Part shown: in pieces, positions 37,160-49,248 of the stretch | How positions within the stretch are numbered: position 1 is the stretch's first letter | Layout of the letters: each line of letters opens with the position of its first letter | Source of the DNA: Circinella umbellata | Taxonomy: Eukaryota; Mucoromycota; Mucoromycetes; Mucorales; Lichtheimiaceae | Direction of reading: 5' to 3' | NCBI GenBank assembly: GCA_025093555.1 | Contig: JAIWNF010000047.1 | Span: 309,752-373,751, forward strand | DNA length: 64,000 nucleotides | Translations under genes and position numbers: made by a program | The notes under the pieces: model-generated | What the model was told of the DNA's origin: nothing | Databases searched by the model: none | What the model saw: only the letters and a program-made list of their open reading frames with translations

Positions 37160-38628
37160 AATATAATAAATAAATGAATAATAATTTTTTTTTTGCGTAT
37201 GACGATGAGTTGAATTCTTTTTTAATTTTAATTTTTTGCTGGTATAATAATGCGTTTAATTTTTTTTTTTTTGACCACGCACATATAATTTATTTCCTCC
37301 ATTTTCTTTTTTTTATTTTTCTTTTCACGACATGCCATTTGTTTGAACTAAATATAAAAATATTACAGATCCCCATTATGTGAATTCGTGGTAGAATTTA
37401 AATATTTCCAGTTCTTTTATTAAAACTTCTAAATGTTTCAACAAGTCTCAGACAAAAAAAATACGTACTTGCCAATGGTGAGTGTTACTGAACCATTTTT
37501 TTATTGTTTCCAAGATATTTTTTTTTGAAGGTCTGATAATCCACAAAAAAAATCTTACATTTTATTCGATGGTCAATGATGATATTATATAAAAGCAATA
37601 GTTCATAGGGCAATAATAGTAACTTACCATTCTAATAAAACGAAAATAGCTTACTCTTTTTGAATTTGCTGACTGAGTAACTGTATCCAGATAACTATTA
37701 TAATATTCTATAGTTATTAAAGAATCTCATGAATGAAAATCACACACGTATCTAATATCCAATCTTGGCTTCTCATAGCAATAGTGACTAAAATGGATAT
37801 TCTTTATCATCTATATACATGTTTATCCTTTATAGTTAACATATTAATTCAAATATGGTAATAAATAACACATTATTTACTTTAAGAAGGCAATTTGCTT
37901 AAAGATGGTCAATTTTCATTTCGTTTGTAACATAAAAAAAATATGAGTATTATATAATGTATCCTAAATCCCACTGCGCCTGCAATTGGATTGAGTGATA
38001 CTAAGTGATCTGCTAGAATGAATTGTGACTATATACTGGGTATATAAACTTTTAGAAAAGAATTTGAACATGAATCTCAATAAAAAAAGTATCACCTAAC
38101 AAGGGTACTTTAACAGAGATTCATTATTATCATAAACATGAATAATGTTATAGGTATTAGAGTGTATAGCTAGACTATGTGTTGACATAAAGCGGATCAG
38201 AAGGTACACATCACATAGAAGAATAGCATATATGATGTTTAAACTCCAAAACAAATTGAAACATCAAAACTTTTTGGCTATTTAAGATGGAATGCACCAT
38301 ATAGATCTTGGGTTTTTATGACTCGTTAGTCATACATAATCGTATCATCATTTAAATATGGAACCTCATAGTACTGTATATGGCACTTCTTCCATTACAC
38401 CCTTGTTGAATTCCAATTTACCATACATTAATGTGATATTATAAATAAGCGGAAATAAATTGGTCATGGCAACGCCCAAAAAATTATGCGTCAAATCATA
38501 GGGAAAATCCGGAACGTAATCCGTAATAAGTTTATGTAATAGTAAAATAAATGGCTGTAATAGAGGCAGTTTCCTAATATCGTTCTAATCCATCTATAAT
38601 AACAATCCTTTTTTATTGTCTTTTATTA
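37160..38628. other. Gene-free stretch at the right edge of the transposon nest
   Basis: About 1.5 kb of AT-rich DNA with no recognised gene. Its only supported feature is the inverted-repeat end at 38271-38301. Confidence 0.5.
38271..38301 (-). repeat. Inverted-repeat end, right partner
   Basis: The reverse complement reads TATGGTGCATTCCATCTTAA then ATAGCCAAAAA. Its 24-bp core is exactly complementary to 33121-33144, and it is followed by TA. It looks like the outer end of a Tc1/mariner-type element. Confidence 0.5.
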
Positions 38629-39338
38629 TTACTTTTTAAAGAAACCTTTCATCTTATTAACAACGCCATCATTCTGTTTTTCTCCTCCTCCATTTGAATT
38701 GAAACCTTCAAGACTTTTTTGAATTTCACCAATAGAAGCCATATCCAATTGAATTCCAGCTGCTTGCATCTCTTGAGCAAGTTTTTTGACTACCTCTTTA
38801 ATCTATATAATTCCCCATGACAACACATCGTATTAAATAACAAAAGTCTCTTTCTCTCTTTCGCTTTTTTTTTTACTTATATATCTTAGTATACCTCTGG
38901 ATCATTCATGATTTTCATCATCTATAAATATATAAAGGTTGATATTTTAAGTAAATTTTTGTTGTCAAAGTGGGGAAAAAAAAAGCTGTCTTTTTCAGAC
39001 AAATATATTTATGGAGAAAAAAAGTTATACATATTTACATCCGCAAAACCGGGTTGTTTACCAGCAACATCAATACCCTTCTTTTGTAACAAAACAGTAA
39101 ATGCAACAAGTTGATCCATAACTTGTGGATTATCACGAATTTTTTGTACAATAGGGTGAGCATCAGATGCATTCCAGCCTTCTGGCATGGATGCTGCGCG
39201 CAGTGGAGTATGATGGAATGACGCGATTTGTTGTTGCGTAGCAATAGCAATAATGCGACGGGCAGGTCGCTCTTGTCGTCGAGTTAATGTTGCGAGTGTA
39301 TTTCGACGAATGTGGCTATTAACAAGTCGTAAAATCAT
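38629..39338 (-). CDS. Mitochondrial STI1-domain-like protein (166 aa)
   Basis: Three minus-strand exons (39338-39039, 38921-38895, 38802-38629) join in phase 0; the middle exon is only 27 bp (MMKIMNDPE). The N-terminus MILRLVNSHIRRNTLATLTR is Arg-rich, lacks acidic residues and fits a mitochondrial presequence. The remainder contains NPQVMDQLVAF, LLQKKGIDV, FADVMMKIMNDPE and KLAQEMQAAGIQLD, a helical NP-rich layout like the STI1/DP domains of co-chaperones. The tail is KMKGFFKK. A co-chaperone role in the matrix is inferred from the repeat style only; no characterised homologue is recalled. A gene of this length with such clean splicing is convincing. Confidence 0.7.
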
Positions 39339-39770
39339 TGGTTGTCGTTATAATTGAGTAAATGGTTGTAAAAAGAAAAATGCTTCTGATAAATTTATTA
39401 AACAGATTGAAGGAGCTGGAATTTTAACCTGGGTTAGCGCACAAATTGAGTCACTTGAAAAATTAAAAAAATGGTTGGATTAGTTTTCTTTTTGACAAGA
39501 TAATTGTACTGTATAGAAATTTATTTTTTATGTTAGTTAGAAAATAAAAGAAGAAAAATGGGACAAAAAATTCATAGGTACTATTTTCATATTGTAAAAA
39601 GGATGGTAAATGGAAGATTGGATATTTCATATGCTATTATGTAGTACTACTATTACTATTCTGGGCAATCAAATGATGTACTATAAGCAACGATTTGTTA
39701 AATAGATTGGTATATATATAACTTTCTTGTTTTTTGGGTATTAGATGTTTTATAATCTAGGTGTTTTAAT

Positions 39771-39997
39771 CTAAGAAAAATTACTAAATGATGATGTTGT
39801 ACTTGACGAAGGAGTCTCCACGGAGTTATCATCCTGGATATCACTCGCTGCAATACTTTGAGTATTACTATTATGATAATAATCCGTTTCTGGTGTTGTG
39901 GGTTCTAAAAATTCTATCATTGGAGTTTCACGCAGTAACGGATCTACCCATGCTCCTGCACCACGAAGAATTTGAAAATATCGGTTCATGCAACTTT
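39771..39997 (-). pseudogene. Truncated paralogue of the C2H2 zinc-finger gene
   Basis: The 72-codon frame and a few codons before it (SCMNRYFQILRG ... SVETPSSSTTSSFSNFS) match the C-terminal half of the zinc-finger protein encoded at 41900-42418 (SCMKRYSRFLRD ... SVDTPSSFSTNTSFSTFS). Similarity starts abruptly at the last cysteine of finger 2, and no upstream finger sequence is seen. The 3' flanks are also alike (AACGATTTGTTAAATAG here, AACGACTTGTTAAATGG there). It is best read as a partial duplicate without a DNA-binding domain. An AAAG acceptor just before the homology could allow a spliced gene, but no upstream exon was found. Confidence 0.6.
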
Positions 39998-41899
39998 TAA
40001 ATTGAAATAAATAAGTAAATAATTTGAGTAAATAGAATTTCTAATCTTATAAAGAAGATATATAATATAAAAGAGAACAAGATGAATGATTCCTACGTTT
40101 GTTTATATAGAAATAAAATCGAAAAACAAATGAGGAGAAACTTCAGCAACTCATGTATACATATGTATTATAATTGTTTTGTACCTCAAGTGCCACCATA
40201 AAATCTATCTACGAACTGCTTTAAATAGTAAATCTTATTGGGGTTCTAAAGAGAGGTTTTTTTGTCTCGTTCACATGACCCCACCATCATCATCAATCTT
40301 CGGGATAAATCAATTTTTTTAATACCCATTAAAATGTATAATTTTTTTTAAAGAAGAAAATGGATAGCGTAGACGTGTATATAAAATGTATCTTTAAAGC
40401 TTAATATTTATCAGAGGCATCAATTACAGTCTTATGCTTTTATCGTTCATTTTTATTGAAGTACCTTTAAATGTTCGCTCGAGCCAACTACTGTGATCGA
40501 CAAATGGAATTGAGCTCCGCTATTAATTACCACACGTTGGGGAACCAATAATTTTTATCCGTGGTCGCGCGCCGCATTTATATGTTATGCAATGCAGATA
40601 AGCAGTATACACATGGGGATATTGTTTTCGATGCTGTTAGGTAAGTAATAATATGTCATTTTACAATTTTCTTAATTTCTAATTGATATATGGATGCTTA
40701 TTGCATGAATATGTTTTCTTTTCTTGTTATAAGAAAAAGAACGGATGTCCTTCACAATTACCATATTAGATGTGATTAGTAACAGGAGGTACTATCATGC
40801 ATCCTTTTTTCTTATTAAATGGATTAACATTATGTGCTTCATTTTCATATTGTTCAAACGTGCCATTTTCTTTTTCTTGTGTTACTACACTTTAGTTTGG
40901 GGTCCTGAATTTTTTTTTCTCTTGTGTTACTACACCCTGGGGCACTGGATTTTTTTTCTCTTGTTTCATTTTTTCAATAGTCAGAGTAATATATGTACTC
41001 CAGATATTCTAAAAAGATACAAAGCGAATGAAATTATCTCAAGAGAGTGAGCCCGAGAAAAAAAAATATGATTAAAGGCTTTTAAGGTCAGTCGAAGTAA
41101 AATTCTTTGTGCAAATGACAGCAAATCTACAGTGCTACTTATTCTGTTATGTTGGATAAAGTAGTGATATTTCCGATATTTGCTTATGATTTTTATATCC
41201 TATGTTTCACTCATGCAATACTTTACATTATGTAAATTTAAAATAAAACAAATATACTATAATATCTCCACTCATTATATAAATTGTACGTATCACGTAT
41301 TTTTTCTGTTCCTGGTTAAAGTTTTAATTCCTCTGATCATGTTGAACATACAATAAATGAGAATTTGAAAAGTTTAACATTTCGATCTTTTTATTTCCTG
41401 ATTCTGATGACATTAGTGAGGTATGAAAGTTAACGAAGTTAATCCGTGCTCTATTATAGTACCAGTCATGATTTATAAAATAAAACCTTTATTGTCAGTT
41501 GCATCAAGATTTTAGAATATATACGTAGTCATAATATTTGTATATGCGGTGTATAGATAATGAGATAAAGCATTATGACATCAGATTATTGTTTTGATCT
41601 TTAAAAAAATATAAAAAGTAAGATGCATATGGCAATTCAACTCTAGAAGAAATTAAAAGTTTAGATAGATTGATGAATAAAAACAATTGTAATATAAATA
41701 TTTATTATTATTATCATAAATTGAACATAAAAATACAAAGGGGGCACATAAATATATGTTTTTTATTTTACATGTAGAAAAAGTAAGGTGAAATGAATTG
41801 GGGTATCATTTACTACTAACTAACTACAAACAACGACTTGTTAAATGGCTTTATAGATTATTATGTATAATGATCGCTTATTGAGCTATTTTTTTTCTG
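39998..41899. other. Intergenic region between the zinc-finger paralogues
   Basis: No gene is recognised. At 40870-40961 a unit of about 45 bp containing CTTGTGTTACTACAC and a GGGG word is tandemly duplicated with divergence. A CG-rich word (GTCGCGCGCCGC) lies at about 40.56 kb. Confidence 0.5.
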
Positions 41900-42418
41900 C
41901 TAGGAAAAGGTGGAAAATGACGTGTTCGTACTAAAAGAAGATGGAGTGTCTACGGAATAATCATCCAGGGTACTCTCTGTTATGACACTTTGATTATCAT
42001 TATTATAATAATAATTATGTTCGGCTGCCGATAGTCCTGCTACCGTGGCATCGGGTATAGGTTTATCTAGTGATGTTGATGATGCAAATGGTAACGACGA
42101 ACGAACCCAAGTTTTTGCATCACGAAGAAAACGAGAATATCGTTTCATGCAACTTTGGTTCCCTTCATGCTTCTGTAGTGAATCTTGTCGAGTAAAAGTC
42201 TTGGCACACATACGACACGGATAACCTCTATTTTCTATGTCACCAGCCATGACATGCACCCGAGCCGTGCGTAAATGTCGCTGTAAATCTCTTTTACGAC
42301 TAAAACTCTTGTTGCAAGTAACACAGTAGTGCAATAAAGCTTCTTTACGTTCTATAGCTGGTTCTTGTTGCTGTTGGTTTGGACGGGTATAATGATTTAT
42401 AATAGGATATGTTGCCAT
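41900..42418 (-). CDS. Small C2H2-type zinc-finger protein (172 aa)
   Basis: A single-exon gene. Finger 1 is C32-x2-C35-x12-H48-x6-H55 (YCVTCNKSFSRKRDLQRHLR). Finger 2 is C68-x2-C71-x12-H84-x5-C90 (CRMCAKTFTRQDSLQKH), with cysteine as last ligand. Both have the F and L of the classical fold, so sequence-specific DNA binding is likely. The tail is Ser/Thr/Asn-rich and acidic (DDYSVDTPSS), a possible activation region. Two fingers with wide spacing recall fungal regulators, but the target is unknown. A truncated paralogue lies 1.9 kb downstream. The ATG at 42418 is the first in frame after a long T/A-rich leader. Confidence 0.8.
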   Translation of the reverse strand: MATYPIINHYTRPNQQQQEPAIERKEALLHYCVTCNKSFSRKRDLQRHLRTARVHVMAGDIENRGYPCRMCAKTFTRQDSLQKHEGNQSCMKRYSRFLRDAKTWVRSSLPFASSTSLDKPIPDATVAGLSAAEHNYYYNNDNQSVITESTLDDYSVDTPSSFSTNTSFSTFS

Positions 42419-44546
42419 GGTATAACGTTTGTTTTAATTGATGAAAGAAAGTAAAAAGATCAAAGTTAAATAATAAAAGAAACAAATGAGATGATAGATT
42501 TTTAAAAAAAAAATAAAAGAAAAAGAAAAAGAATGAAAGAACAAAATTGATTGTTACGTTTCCTTTTATACAAAAAAAAAAAAAAAAAAAAAACTCGACC
42601 ATGAATCGTAATTATGTCAAATCCAACATATACTTGTATTATAAGTAACTCCGTAACATTTTAAATAATGACATAGAATTACCTAAGATGGTAAGCTTTT
42701 TAAATTTATGGCACCAACACCAAAAACAGGGATCAAAAGGGTTCTCACACCCCCCTTAAATCATTTTCGCGCGCTTGCTTTTTTCTATCTCATTTTGATA
42801 CATTAGTTTTCTATTTTTCTGTTAGTAATTAAAAAATATGAAAAAAAAAATCTGATATAAAATTTCATTATTAAGAACATAGACTTCATATTCATCAAGG
42901 TCACTATATACCATCTTTTTTTTTTTTTGTATAATTTTTATCTTGAGGATCCTTTCCGCTTCCGTGAATCGATGTCGCACAGATTTTACTCAATGCGTTT
43001 ATTGGTTGTTACTTTTTTCTTATTAAACAATAATTTCTTTCTCGGATTATTGGAAATATATTTGTATTCTATATAGTAATAACTATGAATTATACATAAA
43101 GGTACATTAAGATAATATTTTATAAATGCTAATATGATCTATCAATTAGTATTTTTATTGCTTGACATAGTAATAACAATAACAAAGATATTGACTTGGC
43201 GAATATTCAATATTTTTTTGTGACAGTAAATATATAAGCTTGTGTACAAATAATTTGTTCTTGTTGTTGTTGAAGGGAAAGATAGAATGGATGTGTTTTA
43301 TAATTGACATATATGTTAATAATATATATTGATTTACCTGTTATTTTTTTAATAGAATGATGAGGATATCTGTAACACTTTCATATCGTCAAAAAACGTG
43401 GCATTTTTCTCTTTTGTGTTACACACAAAGCTGCAGGTTACTTTAAGACTGCTTTTAGAAAGAAAAAATGACGAGTATAATTATTATTAAGCTCTAACAT
43501 CCTATCATCGTCACTATCGTTATTATAATCATTATCGATGAACGTCTCGAAACGCATTTCTTTTATTTTTTTTTTTGATTAAATAATTTAAAGTGGATTA
43601 TCTTTTTTTCTTTCGTTTTCAAGTATAATAGGCATAAGCAATGCAATGCATGATCATAAAAAAAAAGACCTCGCTGCGATAACAAGTAAAAGTTACTTTT
43701 GCTAAGCCTGAGCAAGTTTTTGTTTTAAAATGTATAAAATTAATTAAATGATTTTGTGAGAGAAAATAAAAAAGAACCACGGAGATAGAACTGTTTGTGA
43801 AATGAGGATGGGGGGGAAGACATACATTTATTATGATCATCACCACCTTCTTCTTCAATACATGAATGGATTACATATAAATGATACAAATGGTTCAATG
43901 CACTATCGCAACGACAAATGGGAAAAAAAAGAATATTCTATAGTATAGCTGATGTAGTGAACACATCGAGATCTCATGGATTCAGATACTCGATCTACTT
44001 GGGTTACTAGAAAGAAGGCGCCTTTTTTCGCCAAGATTAACTTATCTCTTTTTGGATAAGCTGATATTATCCGCAGCAAACTATTAATTATACGTACTAC
44101 CACTGGTCTTTTTTTTAAAAACGCCTAGACCCACCGAAGGTTTTTTTTTTATTTAATTAAAAGAGTATGTTTTTGTAGGCGCCAACTAGTTGATCCCAAA
44201 TTCAGAAGAATGAGCGAAAAGTCAAAATGTGCGTTGTTAGGTGGGATTATCTTATTATCTTATATTATAAAAATCTGACTGCCATCGGAACAACTTGAAT
44301 AAGAATCCCATTAGTTAGTTACATTTTTGATTTTTTACATTAACCCTATTTCGATAACAATTGTGACGCCAATAAAAAAAGAAATAATATGAAGGATGCA
44401 TAAGATTAATAAACCAAGCAAAAGACCAGCTAAAAAAGTTACTTAGTGACTTGAAATTTTTTGTTTGATTTTCATTACCAGACAAACCGACATTATATGC
44501 AAAACATACTTCTCTCTTTACCTTCTGTTTTTTTTATATATATATA
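42419..44546. other. Gene-free divergent intergenic region
   Basis: About 2.1 kb between the divergently transcribed zinc-finger and THOC1 genes. It contains an A20 tract near 42.58 kb, T-rich runs and (ATT)n-like words but no supported gene. Both promoters must lie here. Confidence 0.5.
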
Positions 44547-47373
44547 ATGTCAACTACACAATATCAACTTTTTCATGAACGTATAGGACAAGCTATCAAT
44601 CAATGTATTGATGCGTGTCCAATTACAATAAAACCTGTTTCTGAAACAAGTAATGTTATTATTGAAGATCTTGTACGTTCCACTCTTGGTCCACTCGCAA
44701 GTGCAGAAAACATTCTCAATATCAATCTCATGGATGATAAACCAGATTGGCGTAAACATGGAACAGAACTTGCGTTTCGAAGAGTATTACTTGATCTTGT
44801 GGTAAATTTATCTTTTCTCTTTATTTTAAAAAATTGAAGTTTCAAGTTTTCCACTTATTAATCTTTAACATTCAAATATAGAATCGATTACCAGAAACAA
44901 ATCCTGAACATTTTCAAAGATTATTTAACGGACTAGATATTGTACTAGCTGCAATTGATTTAGGTAATAAAAAAACAGAAGAAAAGAAAAGGATAGAGTG
45001 AAAACTAGAATTTGATACTAAAGAAAACAATTTCTTTTTTAAAAAAATAGGATTTTTGGAACCTGTAGTTTGTCTAACATTATTAGAAGAATTATTAGAT
45101 GTACATACAATTTATGGATGTGAACAACTCTTTGATTATATCGAAAAACGAAAATCACGTCTCACGGCGGTTAGTTCTCCTATCTCTATCCTCTTTCTTC
45201 TTTTTTTTTTTCATTATCCAGTCTGGAAGGGAAACATATCAACCATAATACAACATAATCAACGTTCTTTCTATCAATTCATCAACCCTACCAACATAAA
45301 CACAATTCGTTTTTATTTTTTATTTTGATACACGTTCAGATTCTCACCAAAAAACAAAAAAACAAACAAAAACAAAACACATCAAAATTTGCGAATGTTT
45401 CTGTTTCTTTTCTCGCCCTATCTATCTATGTCCCCCCCTTTTTTTAGAATATGATTCCAGGTCGCGGTAAAGGTCTTGTCTTGTTACGTATGTGTAATGA
45501 AATGCTTCGTCGACTCTCTAAAGAAAAGAATACAGTATTTTGTGGTCGTATTCTCATGTTTCTTGCAAATTCATTTCCTTTGGGTGAACGGTCAGGTAAT
45601 TAAATATATATTATTATTATTTTAACTATTGTTGTTAAACATTCTATTCTAATAAAAACACATAATAGGTGTAAACTTACGAGGAGAATTTAATACTGAA
45701 TCTGTGTCATATGACAAGGATGAAGATGTGGATGCTGATCCAAATATGACAGGTAAATGGTTTTATAAGATAAGGAATATATTTTATATACTAAAAAAAT
45801 ATCTACTATTATTTAGAGGAAGAAAAGACATTTTATAAACTATTTTGGTCCACTCGAAAATATTTCTCTAATCCACCCATTATATTTCAAAATAATGGAT
45901 TTAATGAATTAAGAAAAGGAGGAGATGCTATATTAGATCGATTCAAACAAATTTCAAATAATGAAGAAGCTGTATCTGGCACGGGTGCTAAACGAAAACG
46001 TAATGATGTTATGGATATTGATGGAGATGAAGCCAATAATGATACTGTCAAACAAATGTTGGATGAAATTAATAGAGAATATCAATTCCCACGATTATTG
46101 AGTAGTCGTAAACTTTTAGAATTGGAGGTGAGTACCATATCATTTTTATTTTTTTGAACGTTAAAGAAATTTGGCAAGATTGATAATAATCTTCTTTTTG
46201 GTTTGGATAGATTGAAGATACCCGATTTAGACGTAATGTGATTGTTCAATTCTTAATTCTATTTCAATATTTAAATGGATTTACACAAGAAGAAAAAGAA
46301 GAAACACAAAAGTTATTAAATACTCGAGGAGCAACGAAACAATCATTGGTCTTACCTAATTTTACTTTAGAAGGAGATGAGGTACTTGAAAGTAATAATT
46401 ATATATGATCGAAAAAAGGTTTGGAGTTATGATATTTATTATTATTATTATTATATAGCTGGAATGGGTTCAAAATACCGAAAAGAGTATGTTGGAATTA
46501 CTTAAACTTACAAAACCTCATGGTGAACTTTATACCGATATCGTCCAAACAGTGCTTCGACATGAAAGAAATTGGGTGCGTTTGTTTTATATATATATAT
46601 ATATTCTCTTGTTTATAATTATGATTATTAATGTTTAACTAATCCTTAATTATTACTAAAATTAGATTATATGGAAAGCTGCAGGATGTCCAGCATTTGA
46701 AAAACCACCTATTACCCTTCCTGAAGATATTAATCAAATGCGACAAGATAAACGTAAACGACTTTCTAAAGTATGTATATCTTCTTTAATATATATTACA
46801 TAATTGAAGAATCATTATTTATCCTACCTTTCTGTTTAAATAGTCATTCTTATCAACATATCGTTTTGCATATGGAAATCCAGAAACTACCAAAATGTAT
46901 GGTGGTCAAGAACAACAAAAACTAATCGATGCAATGCAGTAAGTAATATTTAAAATAGATAGAAAACGAGAAATACTGATTAATTGAATATATATTTAAA
47001 TAGATCAAGAGGCAAATTACCTGAATCTGTTGAAATTATCGATGCTGCATTATCTAAAATAGAACAACAAAAACAAGGATTATCCGTAATAGAACGTTAT
47101 GATATTGCTAATGGTGCTATATTTCAAACGACTCGATTATTATTCAATTCACAAGCTGCATTAATCCCAAAAATGTATAATATCAAAAAAGAAGTGTATC
47201 GAAGTTTTAAAGAACCACCTAAAAAAGAAGGGGAAGAAAAAGAAAAAGAAGGAACTCAAGTAACAACTGGCAAGATAGGAGTGAGTGTAGATGAAAAAGA
47301 TGAACGACATTTGGAAGCAGAGATTGATGTATTAAAAAGGACTCGAAATTTAATTACTGGTGCAAGCAGTTAA
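44547..47373 (+). CDS. THOC1: THO complex subunit 1 (THOC1/Hpr1 family)
   Basis: THOC1 is a core subunit of THO/TREX, which couples transcription elongation to mRNP assembly and export and limits R-loops. Eleven exons (44547-44801, 44882-44963, 45051-45169, 45448-45595, 45669-45752, 45817-46127, 46211-46381, 46459-46575, 46666-46770, 46844-46938, 47004-47373) join in phase to 618 aa. The signature [20 protein letters not shown] and [17 protein letters not shown] is diagnostic, followed by [27 protein letters not shown] and [14 protein letters not shown] nuclear-localisation-like KRKR lies in the acidic insert. There is no C-terminal death domain, unlike animal THOC1. Intron 3 is long (278 bp) and very T/A-rich. 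Confidence 0.93.
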
Positions 47374-49248
47374 AAATAATAATAAAAAGCAAAATTTATT
47401 CCCTCTTTTATAATTTTATGACATAAAAAACATTAGATCTCTTAATTTTTTTTATATATGGTCTATTGGTTTGTGGCAATATATGTATACACTAAACCCC
47501 ATCCTCCACCTTCTTTTACAACTATTCATATACACGAGTTACTATTTTCCTTTGAATCTTTAAACCTCATATCCATTCAACCAACCGATCAACTATTTTA
47601 CAAAAATCTGAAGACGAAACGACCTTGTATCTTTTAGAAGAAAAAAAAAATGGTTTTTCATGAAGAAGGTAAAAAGTATTATAAATCCGAAGAAAATAAC
47701 AAGAGTTGAAGATAAAATCTCAGTTATACCCGAATGGAACTTTTGGAGTGGCTGACAATGACAGATTAAACTTTCTTGCCAAGCAAAGTGATTTAACACA
47801 AATCACCAGAAAATGGGGCTCATAAAGAATCTCCAAACTAGTGAATTTCTTTTATAGGAAGTGGCGCAAGTTTCTGATTTTTTTTTTTTGTAAATCAAAA
47901 TTAATGATATTATTTCTCATATTTAAAAGCTTTTTTCTATTATAGTTTGAATGAAATGATTGATTTTCATTTGGCTTATATTAAAAAGAATCGTGGAAAT
48001 GTAGATTTTTATTTAATAATATGAATCAAATGATCTATATATGTGTGGCACTTTATGACATATGACTTATCTTTGTAACCTATTGGCTAATGATATTATA
48101 TGAATGGTTCCGAAGTATTTTCTTGACAGCCGAGTGGTGGGAAAAACAACTTGTTACTAAGAAACAACAGTGGGATTATAACTTTTAAATAGTATGTAAT
48201 ACCTTTTTTTTTGGTACGTACTAACTCAGTTATCTAGCAAATATATTTCAGAGAAATCTTCATGAAAAAAGAAAATCAAGTTTTATCAACAATTTGTTTA
48301 TTTAAGATCTTGTTGATATACAAAGGAGTGTTTGGATCGAATTTATTACTTTTTTGAACAACATTACCAAATGCAGTATACTTGTAAAACAATGATTTCG
48401 ATGTGCATTGTGCCACTATTGTACAGTATATTATGCACTCAATCATTTATTATAAAGGTATCCCATGTACATACATTCAATTATAATCCAATAAATTTTC
48501 TTACATGTTACCGAGCAACCAAAAATAAATCAGTTCCTTTTTAAAAATAGGCAAATAAAGAATTAAAGAAAAAAAAAACCTGTTTGTAGCTTCTTTGAAC
48601 GTGGCTTTTGAAAAAATAGCACACATCTCTCAAGAATTCGCCACAGGATCGAAACACTGGAATTTGAAGGCCCAGGCAATCGTAAGGTAAAGAAGAAGGT
48701 AGTACAAATACATAGTGCTTTCGGTATAATAAATAAAAAGCCAACATATTTGTCCCCGACTTAAAGTTACACAGGCCAATGGAAAGCATAAATCAAGTTT
48801 TTGGATGATACACTTTTTTTTTTCAATTCAATTCAATTCAATTCAATTCAATTCAGTTCAGTTCAATAGAAGCATATTAGTATAATCATAAGGGAAAAGA
48901 AATGACGTATAATCAATAACCAGGCGCAAGTAAAAAAGATAATAACACATTTAACATTAGCCCCACAACTCTATCACTTTGATGATGATTATTATCACTT
49001 GAAACTTTCCCCACACAACTAATTTTGTTATATTGATTTAATGGGCTCAGCCCCATCATTCCCAAGTATGTTTGTGCTTTGCCAAAAAGTATGAGTAACA
49101 ACAAGAAACTAACATGTCCATATTTAGTTTACATCTTTTTTTTTTTTTCAAAAGCATATAAAAAGGATAATATGGCTTTATCTCTTTTTTTTTCTTTTTT
49201 TTTCTTATTCGGTCTTGATCCGTTTACTTCATTTTTTTTTTCTTTACT
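47374..49248. other. Gene-free stretch between THOC1 and the Golgi membrane protein gene
   Basis: About 1.9 kb. Open frames on the minus strand at 48.54-48.79 and 48.91-49.10 kb are short and unrecognised. A pentanucleotide (AATTC)n run occupies 48832-48866. T-rich tracts at 49.13-49.24 kb precede the next start codon. Confidence 0.5.
48832..48866. repeat. (AATTC)n microsatellite
   Basis: About seven tandem units of ATTCA, the last two changed to GTTCA, which shows decay of the array from one side. Confidence 0.85.

Noticed and set aside
40560..40575. GC-rich GTCGCGCGCCGC word as a promoter or origin element
   Set aside because: A single isolated word with no gene start next to it and no repetition; nothing further supports a function.
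48541..49104. Minus-strand frames (82 and 63 codons) as exons of one gene
   Set aside because: No phase-compatible splice sites joining them and no recognisable protein family.
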